Source of the DNA: Chamaecrista fasciculata | Taxonomy: Eukaryota; Streptophyta; Magnoliopsida; Fabales; Fabaceae | Assembly (NCBI GenBank): GCA_003254925.1 | Contig: QANZ01030688.1 | Coordinates: forward strand, 27,639-91,638 | Direction of reading: 5' to 3' | DNA: 64,000 bases | Shown here: in pieces, positions 1-9,695 of the stretch | How the letters are laid out: every line of letters starts with the position of its first letter | Position numbering within the stretch: the stretch's first letter is position 1 | The notes under the pieces: model-generated | Database searches by the model: none | What the model saw: only the letters and a program-made list of their open reading frames with translations | Told to the model about the DNA's origin: nothing | Program-made: the position numbers and the translations under genes

Positions 1-579
1 AGTAAGTACGTACCAGCATATAATATTGCCAATTATGGATAGGGCAATCAATGCTATCACTATGATGCACTCATTCATTATCTTTCCATTTTAAGAAATG
101 GGACCAGCGAGGCAGCGGCGCTTTTTTTTTTTTTTTTTTCATTTTCTATATATTTTAGTCTAATTTTTTAAAAATTCATAATTCACTACAAACTAATTAA
201 AGTGATTATCACTTGTAGTTCAAATAAAATAATAAAAATATGGAAAGAGATCGAGAAAGAAAAATTCATAAACAATTAATATGATTTAATTAGTGTAACC
301 TCCATTTATCTAAGAAATAGAGAATTTCACAATTAAAGTTTACCATGAACAAATTAAACTACCTCTCTCAGCATATTACTAACTAATAAGTTTATCTGTA
401 TATATCTCAAGTTTTAAAATCATAAGGATTACTTTATTTAGGTCTATTGGGAGAAAAACTCAAAACACTCAACTCCTTATCCAACTAGAGCTAGTATACA
501 TAGCCAACAACAACAATAAAAAAACTATAAAAATATAACAAGTCTAGGTGTTGCAATCACATTACATATTCATTATTCA
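1..579. other. Left-edge intergenic sequence, 3' flank of P450 gene A
   Basis: No gene is seen. Bases 1-170 resemble 5' flanks elsewhere in the array: the run ending in AAGAAATGGGACC near 105 is close to sequence at 13300 and 13870, and the phrase GCAATCAATGCT near 45 is also just upstream of gene A (about 4805). This suggests that another P450 copy lies, or once lay, to the left. Bases about 510-600 are the 3' flank of gene A and are shared with the 3' flanks of genes B (about 6470-6560) and C (about 9555-9640). Confidence 0.5.
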
Positions 580-3500
580 TTAATATATACTAGCGTACTG
601 TTGAGAGATAGAAGCAGAGATGCGAGGCAGAAGGCACAAAGCATTTTTCTTATGCATAGTGATTCCTGGTATGACATCAGTGTCTATGTCTTCAATCTTC
701 ATTCCTTTTGGTAATTCCCAATCAAAAGCCCTTAAAATATTTGCAAGTGCTAATTCCACCATCACCATTCCCATATGTATTCCTGGGCATATTCTTCTTC
801 CTCCTCCAAATGTAATTAACCCATAATCTTGTCCCTTAATTTCCACTGAACCACCTTCATTTAAATGTCTCTCTGGATTGAAATCTTCTGGATTCTCCCA
901 TGCCTCTGGATCTCTTCCTATTCCCCACACATTAAAATAAACCAATGTCATTGCTTCTATCTCATACTCACTTATCTTGCATTTCTCTGTGGTTTCTCTT
1001 GGTACCATTAGTGGTGCTGGTGGGTATAATCTCATTGTTTCTTTCAATACTGCTTTCACATAATGAAGCTTTTCAATGTCGTCTTCGTCTAGCATTTCTT
1101 TCTCTGGTTTCAATTTTCTGACTTCTTCTGTAGCTTTCATCATCACTCTTGGATTTTTAATTAGTGCCGTCATAGCCCAAACAAGCGATGCCGCACCAGT
1201 ATCTGTTCCAGCTACAAATATATTCTGCAGTACATGTTAAAATCCCACATCGCTTAATTAAAGGACCTTCTAACACTATATATATATATATATAATGGGG
1301 CAACCCTCTCCCTATGAGAGCTCTTTTGGGGAGAGTTAGGCCTTTCTACATGGTATCAGAGCGAGTCTGGACGTGTGGGATGCATGAGCCATACTGTGGG
1401 CTGCCTTGCCCGTTGGCTTCATGCCCGAGTTGGGTGTGAAGGGGGCGTGTTGAAGTCTCACATCGCTTAGTTAAAGGGCCTTCTAACACTATATATATAA
1501 TGAGGCAACCCTCTCCCTATTAGAGCTATTTTGGGGAGAGTTAGACCTTTTTACAGTACATACCCACATATATATTTGAATTTTTTTTTGGCCTGAATAT
1601 ATATTTGAATTTTTGTTTATTCATATATTGTTTTTGTAATTAATTTAGAAGTGCACTTTTAGTCCCAGCAAAAGGACTCAATTTTGTATTGTAACTCTTT
1701 TTGTTACACTTTTGCTCCCATGTTCTTTGCTCAGATTGTAGATTTGGTCCCGCATTACTTTTGGTCTCATATCTTTTGGTACAGTTGAAGAATTAGTCCC
1801 ATATCTTTGCATAAAGTTTTACCGCCAGTCCCCCCTGACCCAAAGATATGAGACCAATTCTGCAACTTGATCAAAAGATATGAGACTAATTCTGCATTCT
1901 GACTCGTAAATATGGGACCAAAAGTGTAGCACGGGACCAAATTTGCAACTCGAGCAAAAGATAAGGGACCAAAAGTGTAACAAAAAAAGTTATGGGACCA
2001 AATTGAGACCTAAGCAAAAATTATGAGACCAATAATATAATTTAGCCTAGAATGTATATAGTGTAGCTTTTTCCCTTTTTTGGTATAAATTAAACATATA
2101 TAGTATTAGTATAGCTTTTTGTTGATAGCTACGTGCATAACAAAACAAAATATGAGTTGTAAAATTAAACATATATAGTTGATAAGTCTGATTTTAGTTT
2201 GGTAAATATCATGTTTATAAGATAGGATTTGGTACTTGTTCAACCTTTAGTTTGCTTTGCAGATAAGGAAAGATCCTCAAAATCCCTTGAAATCAACAAC
2301 TAAAAGATACTTTCTGATTTGCGTACGCCTTGCCCAAGATTTGTGCAGATTCTGAAGAGAAGATATTTTTATGTTGCATGCGTCTTGCCCAAGAGTTGTG
2401 CAGATTCTGAAGTTTCAAACTAAAAGATATTCCTATGTTGCATACGTCTTGCCCAAGACTTATGCAGATTCTGCAATCTAAAAAGAGACGTACAATAGAA
2501 GATATCTTGTGGGATTATTAGAAGATTTTGTAAGGGATTTGTGGGATAATCAGTTAGAGTTAGCTCTATAAATAGGAACCCTAGGGTTTTCACAAAGACA
2601 TCTTAGACTCCACGCTGAATTTCATATTTTACATTTTTGGTGCTCAATGGCCCTGCGCGGCTAACTCTCTTATTTTGGCTTAGGGTGAGTTTGGATTGGA
2701 AGTTTCAACACTTGTGAGATCTTGTTCATATTTTCTATTTCATGAATTTAATATATTTTTCTTTCTCCTACTTATCTCTTTATATATGATTCAAGTTGAT
2801 TTTATAACTCTTGGCCAAAGTTATTTATTTTGATTTGTAAACATAACGCTAGGTGTTCTTATTAATTTGTAATTAGTAAGTTCATCACTAAGTAGCAACT
2901 AAGATGGTCGTACCATGTTAGGGAGAAGAAAATCTAACAAGTAATTTTGTAAATTAATTGTTAGGGTTAATATCTTTCGGTTCTTTATTCTGTTAATTTA
3001 GATTGAATTGTCGATCGTGTCGGATTCGTCTAGTTAATAAGTGATTAAATTGGGTACGTTATCCTTTAATCAACTTTAAAGAAAGAGTGATTTCACCTGT
3101 GATTTCGTTAACCTATTTTAATTTGATGAAAAATTATCTTTGGCATCAATGATCAAGTGCGAGACTCCATGAAGATTAACCTTAGCCAAGCCCTCATCCT
3201 ATCGGTAACTTTTATCGTTGTTTTATTTACTTATTATTTTATATCACAATTTATCTTTTGTTTTCTGTTTCTTTAGATTTGGTTTATAAACTTTAGACAA
3301 TGCTAGTATTAGTATTAGTATTTTTATTAATTCAAACTTAAAATTAAATATTATTATACTTAATAGTAGTAATTTTTTAAATAAAAATATCAATAAAACA
3401 AACTATTCATATAAATAAAACTAGAAATTCAAGATATATATTTTCTCACTTTCAAAAGAAAATTTTTGACTTGATAATCAAAACTCATTAGTTTAGCCTA

Positions 3501-4725
3501 TATCATTTCAAGGGTAAATTACACTTTGATGTCTTATTTCATGAACCGATTTTATTTTGGTACCTTGTTCTTTGCACAGTTAACATTTTAGTACTTTGTT
3601 CTTTTAAAATTGACATTTTGGTATCGCGTTCTTTACACCGTTAACACTTTGGTACCCTAAAAAAGATAGTACAGGATAACAAATCGTGAAAGAACAGGGT
3701 ATCAAAGTGAAATCGATTCATAAAATAGGATACCAAAATATAATTTACCCTAATTTCAATACAAACAAACTGAAACTCAGAAAGTGAATGAGAGAGATAA
3801 AGAGAAGACGAGAAATTACCATGAGCAAGGACTTGATATGACTGGAGGTAAGATTGAAGGAGGCAGATGGATCCTTCATCAATCCAAGACACACATCAAT
3901 GAAATCCTCCTCCTGTCCAGATTCAGAATTCACATGATCGTCGATAATCTTCTGGTAAAAATCATCCATTTCCTTGAAATTCTTATCTAATCTTGCAATC
4001 ACACCCCTCAACCTATCAACCCAACCACCCATCATCGGAAAATAATCCCCAAAGTAAAACGCCGCCATCATCTCTTGCACTTCATTCAACAACCCCTGAA
4101 ACTCACTCCTCTCACTTCCTTCTCCATCGTCGTTTTCATATGCCTTCCCAAACGCCGTCCTGCATATCACACTACTCGTCAAACGCATTGCCGTTTCACT
4201 CAAGTTACAAGTCGTATTATCACCACAAGAAGCCGTCTTTGATATTTTGTTGATCATACGACGAACTTGGTCTTGTCGTACACCACGAAACGCAAGCACG
4301 CGCTTGGGGCTGAAGAAATTGACGACGCAGAGTTTTCTGATTTCTCTCCAGTGATCACCGTACGGTGAGAACACCAAGTCCGTACGGTTATAGGAATATG
4401 TGCGTTGACCTAATAATGATGGCCGGCTTGCGAATTGACGGTCGTGAGTTTTGAGGATAAGATCTGCCATTTTTGCAGAGGAAACAATTAACGTTGGAAC
4501 AGAGCCTAAACGGAAAAACATGAGAGGGCCGTAACGGCGTGAGAGATTCCATAGATGGTGATGAAGGTGTTGTGAGGATTGAAGATGATGGAAATTGCCA
4601 ATGAAAGGAAGGGGTTTAGGACCTGGTGGACTTTTATTACTATTAAATTTTTTGATGCTCTGTTTTTGGGCAACGTAGAATAACAACAGAGGGAGACATA
4701 AGAGAGCAATTACGAGGATCATCAT
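580..4725 (-). CDS. Cytochrome P450 A, CYP71 type, 2 exons
   Basis: A haem-thiolate monooxygenase of the plant CYP71 clan, expected in the ER membrane and fed electrons by NADPH-P450 reductase; the substrate is unknown. Exon 1 is 3820-4725 and exon 2 is 580-1224, giving 516 residues, normal for the family. It shows an N-terminal hydrophobic anchor (residues 1-20), the proline hinge PPGP (33-36), helix C WREIRK (W about 126), the I-helix AGTDT (307-311), ExxR as ETMR (364-367), the PERH motif (about 419-422) and the haem loop FGGGRRICPG with Cys 448. The intron (1225-3819) is phase 0, with donor ATG|GTAATT and acceptor CTGCAG. It is unusually long (2.6 kb) because it holds a complete TRIM element, an LTR-like stretch and two fold-back repeats. 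The start is the first of two adjacent ATGs, about 60 bp below a TATA box. All key residues are present. Subfamily is not assigned. Confidence 0.93.
1235..1555 (+). mobile_element. Complete TRIM (miniature LTR retrotransposon) in intron of gene A
   Basis: Two near-identical 108-116 bp terminal repeats (1235-1350 and 1448-1555), each starting TGTT and ending ACA, enclose a 97-bp interior. The interior begins directly with TGGTATCAGAGC, the tRNA-iMet primer-binding site of Copia-type retroelements, and ends with a purine tract GAAGGGGG (polypurine tract). A 5-bp target duplication GTACA flanks the element (1230-1234 and 1556-1560). No coding capacity. The orientation given is that of the primer-binding site. 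The left target copy touches the splice acceptor of exon 2. Confidence 0.93.
1645..2050. repeat. Fold-back repeat, 'GGGACCAAA' family, in intron of gene A
   Basis: The left half carries repeated phrases such as TTGGTCTCATATCTTTTG and the right half carries their reverse complements (AAAGATATGAGACCAA), centred near 1840, so the stretch can fold into a long hairpin. A relative lies in the intron of gene E (20755-21160). No transposase is seen; probably a non-autonomous element. Confidence 0.7.
2165..3250 (+). mobile_element. Probable LTR-like retroelement remnant with TATA box
   Basis: The stretch has promoter-like architecture on the plus strand, opposite to gene A. Three imperfect tandem units of about 36 bp (2321-2356, 2379-2414, 2440-2478) share the core CTTGCCCAAGA and TGCAGATTCTG, followed by CTATAAATAGGAACCC (about 2566-2581), a good TATA box, then a T-rich region. 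This looks like the U3/R part of an LTR. I could not define its ends or a target duplication, and no coding sequence is present. Confidence 0.4.
3512..3752. repeat. Fold-back repeat, 'GGGTAAATTACA...GGTACC' family
   Basis: Starts AGGGTAAATTACACTTTG and ends with the near complement CAAAATATAATTTACCC. The two arms, built from repeats of the phrase TTTGGTACC, pair with each other. The flank ATTTCA occurs on both sides (about 3504-3510 and 3753-3758), a possible target duplication. It lies within the intron of gene A, about 70 bp from the splice donor. Members of the same family lie at 5222-5782, 24447-24847, 28841-29390 and, more divergent, 31983-32504. Confidence 0.75.
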
Positions 4726-4784
4726 GGAGGCAGTGAGATTTTCTTTGGTAGCTGTAGCCTATAGTTGTTGGGGGGCTTCTACAG

Positions 4785-4792
4785 AATATATA
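4785..4792 (-). promoter_or_regulatory. TATA box of P450 gene A
   Basis: TATATATT on the minus strand, 60-67 bp upstream of the ATG at 4725. Genes B and C have TATA-like boxes at the same distance, which supports all three start codons. Confidence 0.6.
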
Positions 4793-5221
4793 ATCTTTTC
4801 TAGGCCAATCAATGCTTCTGTGAATATGGTGACTCCTGACTCCGATCGGATCCACCCCACTCATGATTCACTATCATTCAATTTTAACAAAAACTCACGT
4901 TTTTGTTGTTGTTTATTATTTTTGGCCTGAACGTTGTTGTTTATTTTCTATATATTGGAAGTTAATTGGAGCTGGTCCACAAATATCATGATGCTTGATG
5001 TGGACTGGATTATTTTTTAAAAAAAATTATAATTTAAGAATCAAAATGAGATTTTGAACTTCTAAAGAAAATAAGCGTCCTTCCGATTTTTTCAATAAAC
5101 ACAGTCTGTGTTCAAAGTTCAAACCTTCAATAGTTCAATGTTCTTGATGTGATCAACTTTTAAATGAAAGATTTGTTGAGGATTAGGATATTGATAAAAC
5201 TAAATTTGAAAAAAAAAAACA

Positions 5222-5782
5222 GAGTAAATTACATTTTGCTACCCTGTGATATGGAACGATTTAACTTTGGTATTTGGTTCTTTCAAAAGTAACACTTTGG
5301 TACCTTATTCTTTGCACCGTTAACATTTTGGTACCTTGTTCTTTCAAAAGTGACATTTCAGTACTCTGTTCTTTGCACCGTTAACACTTTGATATCATGT
5401 TCTTCGGTACCCTAAAAAAGATAAAATAGGGTAACAAATCGTGAAAGAACATGGTATCAAAATAAAATCGGTCCATAGAACAGGGTATCAAAGTGTTAAC
5501 GGTGCAAAGAACAAGATACAAAAATGTCACTTTTGAAAGAACAGGATACCAACATGTTAACGGTGCAAAGAACAGAATACCAAAGTATCACTTTTGAAAG
5601 AACATGGTACCAAAATGTTAATGGTGCAAATATTAGAGTACCAAAGTATTACTTTTGAAAGAACATAATACAAAAGTGAAATCAGTCCAAAGAATAGAGT
5701 ACCAAAGTATCACTTTTGAAAGAACATGATACAAAAGTGAAATCAGTCCATAGAATAGAGTACCAAACTGTAATTTACCCAA
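5222..5782. repeat. Fold-back repeat between genes A and B
   Basis: Another member of the GGGTAAATTACA/GGTACC family, about 560 bp. Its right half is expanded by several copies of a unit reading GAACAnnGTACCAAAGTGTNAC (about 5490-5760). The stretch 4870-5220 before it is AT-rich flank of gene A with no visible gene. Confidence 0.7.
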
Positions 5783-5881
5783 AAAATTATAAAATTTGAA
5801 CAAAATGTTGATTTGTTGTGCATCACATATTGATCACACCACGTGGCATGCCCCAACTTAGTATAGCCCCTTGGCACTTTC

Positions 5882-6399
5882 TGTTGGAATTTATGTGTGG
5901 ATTAGCATTAATCTATTGTAAGATTAATATTTGTGTTTACTGATAAATAATTAATTTATCGTAAGTCTGAATAAGAATATATTGAGTTCATATTACTTGT
6001 GGTATTCCGTGATGGGTTAGATTATCCACAAGCCTTCCGGAACCGGGCTAAGAACCCCAAGCCACGTCCGAAGAGTATTTATAATTATCCCATTGAATTA
6101 CTAATGTTTATATGAAGTTTGTTTATTAAAGGGACTGTTTTGTAAATACGTTTAGGACCATTTCGTAATATTCACTAATGGTCTCATTAGTGAATATTTT
6201 TGAGTATATATATACCACATATGTTTTTCACAATAGAATGGTCCATCATTTTTGCACACTTTGGTCCCTTCTTTCTCTACTCTATCTTGCAACTCTTTGG
6301 ATCTTGTGGCTTGATGATTCTTACCTCCATTCAAAATCAATCTCAACTCCGGGTTAGTGTTTTCATCTCCCACATCCATATTTTTTCCGTCACTTTCTG
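5882..6399. mobile_element. Unclassified repeat insertion, LTR-like start
   Basis: A roughly 515-bp block beginning TGTTGGAATTTATG and bounded by a 9-bp direct repeat CACTTTCTG (5875-5883 and 6391-6399). The 3' flank that gene B shares with gene C (6412 with 9500) starts just after it, so the block looks inserted. Its first 85 bp resemble the whole of intron 1 of the L53 gene at 51293-51377. Start and orientation are tentative; no coding frame supports a protein. Confidence 0.5.
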
Positions 6400-6666
6400 G
6401 ATAACACGAATGCATGATCAATGCCTAAAAAGACAGATAACAGAGTTTCTTCTCCTACTAATATTAAGTTTTAAAATGTAACAAGTCAAGGTGTGTCCAC
6501 CCAAATTACTTATTCATTACTGAAATATTAGATAAAAACTTGAGTCCAGATTACATACCAGCCTACTGCTGAGAAATTTTATTTTTACAAGGAAACTAAA
6601 AACGATATAGAGAGAAAATGCATGGATATGGTGCATTTTTGTATACATTCTCATGTGATGAAGGGA

Positions 6667-9036
6667 TTAATTGAAGAGATGCATGCGAGGAACAAGGCAG
6701 AGAGCATTTTTCTTTTGCATGGCGGTTCCTTGTATCACATCAGTGTCTATGTCTTCAATCTTCATTCCTTTTGGTAATTCCCAATCAAAACTTCTCAAAA
6801 GATTTGCAAGTGCTAATTCCACCATTGCCATTCCCATATGCATTCCTGGGCATATTCTTCTTCCTCCTCCAAATGTAATTAACCCATATTCTTGTCCCTT
6901 AATTTCCACTGAACCAACTTCATTATTTAAATATCTCTCTGGATTAAAATCTTCTGGATTCTCCCATGCTTCTGGATCTCTTCCTATTCCCCACACGTTA
7001 AAAAATACCAATGTCTTTGCTTTTATCTCATACTCACCTATCTTGCATTTCTCTGTGGTTTCTCTTGGCACCATTAGTGGTGCTGGAGGGTACAATCTCA
7101 TAGTTTCTTTCAATACTGCCTTCAAAAAATGAAGCTTTTCAATGTCGTCTTCGTCTAGTATGTCTTTCTCTGGATTCAATTTTCTGACTTCTTCTTTAGC
7201 TTTCATCATCACTCTTGGAGTTTTAATCAGTGCCGTCATAGCCCAAATAAGTGCTGCCGTAACCGTGTCCGTTCCAGCAACAAATATATCCTGCACACCC
7301 AAATAATGTAATATTTATTCATTATCTCTGTCACATTCGATTGGATTTGCACATATCCTATATATTTTTTTTTGGATAAGGCACATATCCTATATTTGAC
7401 TATGGATCAAGTTTCAAACAAGCATATGATGTGATACTTACAAAAACGATTGCGTATAGCAATTGTCCATTGACTATATATATAGTAAATTAATGGGAGT
7501 TTATTTACAAAAACGATTGCGTATAGCAATTGTCCATTGATTATATATATAGTATATAATAATATACAATCTAGCTAGAAGAAGAAACCACCTAATAATG
7601 AGTCATAATTCTTTTTTTTTTTTAGCAAAATGAGTCATAATTCATAACCAAATGAAATGTCAATATATTGTATTTCAAGAGATAATAACGGAACATATAA
7701 TATTATTATAGTAACTTATTGATATAGTATTCCATTAGTTCCTTAAATATATAATTAAAATTAATTACATCTTTTTTTTTGGTATATATAAAGTATAAAC
7801 TAAAGTATCCAGTTAGAATAGTAACTAATTCCTTTATGGCAGGTCCTCCATTAAAGGATTAAGTGCTGACCATAAAATATTTTTGATATCTAAAGATGAA
7901 ATTCGAACCCTCACTATTTGATTAAGGGACCAAGTGAAGAATCATTAGGTCACACTGATGTGGTTTAATTTCATCTTTTTGTTAAGGATATTAGCCCTAT
8001 AAATTTTGAAAATTTGGTGTAGTTTCAAATTTTGTTAAAATTATAAAAAAAATAATGAAAGTTTTAAAAAAGTATATTTATAATTAAATTAAATTTAAAT
8101 TAATATTTTAACAAAAGACTATAATTAAATTGAAATATTTATGATAATAAATAATTAATATAGTTGTAAGTTGTAACATTAAATAGAAGAGAAATGAATG
8201 ATCACCGTGAGCAAGGCTTTGATGTGATTGGAGGTGAGATGCAATCCAATACACACATGGATGAAATCTTGGTCCTGTTGAGTAGAATTGACATGGTGGT
8301 CAATAATTTTCTGGTAAAAATAATCCAATTCCTTAAAATTTTTGTCAAGTCGCCATAACACACCCCTAAGCCTATCAACCCAATACCCCCAAAACGGAGA
8401 GAGATCCGTAAAGTAAAACGCCGATAACATTTCCTTCGCTTCACTCAACAATCCATCAAACTCATCACTTTCTTCTTCGTATCTCTTCCCAAAAGCCACT
8501 CTACATATTATACTACTCATCAAACGCATTGCCGTTTCACTCAAGTCACAAGCCGCTCCGTTATTTAAACATATTTTGTTAATCATACGGCGAACTTGGT
8601 CTTGTCGTACGCCGCGAAACGCTTGCACGCGCTTGGGGCTGAAGAAATGGACGGCGCAGATCTTTCTGATCTCTCTCCAGTGATCACCGTACGGTGAGAA
8701 CACCAAGTCCATGCAGTTATAGGAATAGGTTCGTTGACTTAACAGTGACGGCCGGCCGGCGAATTGACGGTCGTGAGTTTTAAGGATGAGGTCGGCCGTT
8801 TTGGCAGAGGAAACGATTAACGTTGGAACAGAGCCGAAACGGAAAAACATTAGAGGGCCGTAACGGCGTGAGAGATTCCATAGATGGTGGTGAATAAGTT
8901 GTGAGGAATGAAGATGATGGAGATTGCCAATGAGAGGAAGGGGTTTAGGACCTGGTGGAATATTGAGTTTCTTTTTTTGGGCAATGTAAAATATAAACAG
9001 AGGGAGACATAGAAGAGCAATTACAAGTAGCATCAT
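6667..9036 (-). CDS. Cytochrome P450 B, CYP71 type, 2 exons
   Basis: Close paralogue of gene A. Exon 1 is 8206-9036 and exon 2 is 6667-7290, for 484 residues. Visible motifs are the hydrophobic anchor, the PPGP hinge, WREIRK, the I-helix AGTDT (282-286), ETMR, PERY, and the haem loop FGGGRRICPG with Cys at about 424. The reading frame continues upstream to an ATG at 9090, but that codon is right beside the TATA box (9095-9101), so the ATG pair at 9036, aligned with genes A and C, is the likely start. It is shorter than A because of small deletions, including about eight residues just before the intron (the MKDPSASF block of A), and a shorter C-terminus. The splice junction codon is ACG (Thr) rather than ATG. 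Donor is ACG|GTGATC. The frame is open, so it is probably functional. Confidence 0.9.
7439..7555 (+). repeat. Two-copy tandem repeat, 67-bp period, intron of gene B
   Basis: The phrase ACAAAAACGATTGCGTATAG followed by CAATTGTCCATTGA occurs at about 7440 and again 67 bp later. A recent tandem duplication within the intron. Confidence 0.8.
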
Positions 9037-9094
9037 GGAGGGTGAGTTTTTTGCTAGGTGGATTAATATAATTAATAGGTTGATCCTCATCAAT

Positions 9095-9101
9095 TTATAT
9101 A
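9095..9101 (-). promoter_or_regulatory. TATA box of P450 gene B
   Basis: TATATAA on the minus strand, 59-65 bp upstream of the ATG at 9036. It makes the upstream in-frame ATG at 9090 an unlikely start, since transcription should begin below that codon. Confidence 0.65.
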
Positions 9102-9695
9102 GAAGGAACTGAACCAGGAACTATAATAATGTAGTTGTTAGACTAATCCTCTTGTTCCTTAGTTGTTAAGTTCTAATTAATGGGCCTAAAAGAATAAAAA
9201 ATGTTAAGTTCTACTCTTCTAGACTTCTACTCATAGGATTTGGGGTTTGATTATTGGGTATTTAAAATTCTTAACTGCTTCTAATATTTTTTTTGGGGTA
9301 TAATCATGATTTTCTCTCACTTATGTGTGTAGCAGTCTAGATGTATTGAACAAAAAGAAGATGGTTAGCGTTGAACGTAAAACGATGGTTAGAAAAAAAA
9401 ATAGAAAATCAATTAATAAATTGAAGTTACTAGATTTTATTATTATACTAATACGTCGCATGCCCGTAGTTAATAACCAGTTGGCGCTGTCTAGAAACAT
9501 GAATCATGAATGCCATTGACAAGAAACAGAGTTTCCCCCTCATATTATTTAGTTTTAAAATGTAACAAGTCAACATATGTCCTACCACATTACATATTCA
9601 TAAAAGAAATATTAGATCTAAAAGTAAAACCAGCACTGCAGAAAAATGTTAATTTTACAAAGAAAACTAAAAATAAACATGCAATTTATCTCTAA

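Noticed and set aside
6671-7132. 153-codon plus-strand frame over exon 2 of gene B (similar frames at 620-826 and 9646-10053)
   Set aside because: Exact antisense of the conserved P450 haem-loop exon; its openness follows from codon use on the minus strand and no family motif is present.
9037-9090. N-terminal extension of gene B from ATG 9090
   Set aside because: That ATG lies next to the TATA box and the extension has no counterpart in A or C.
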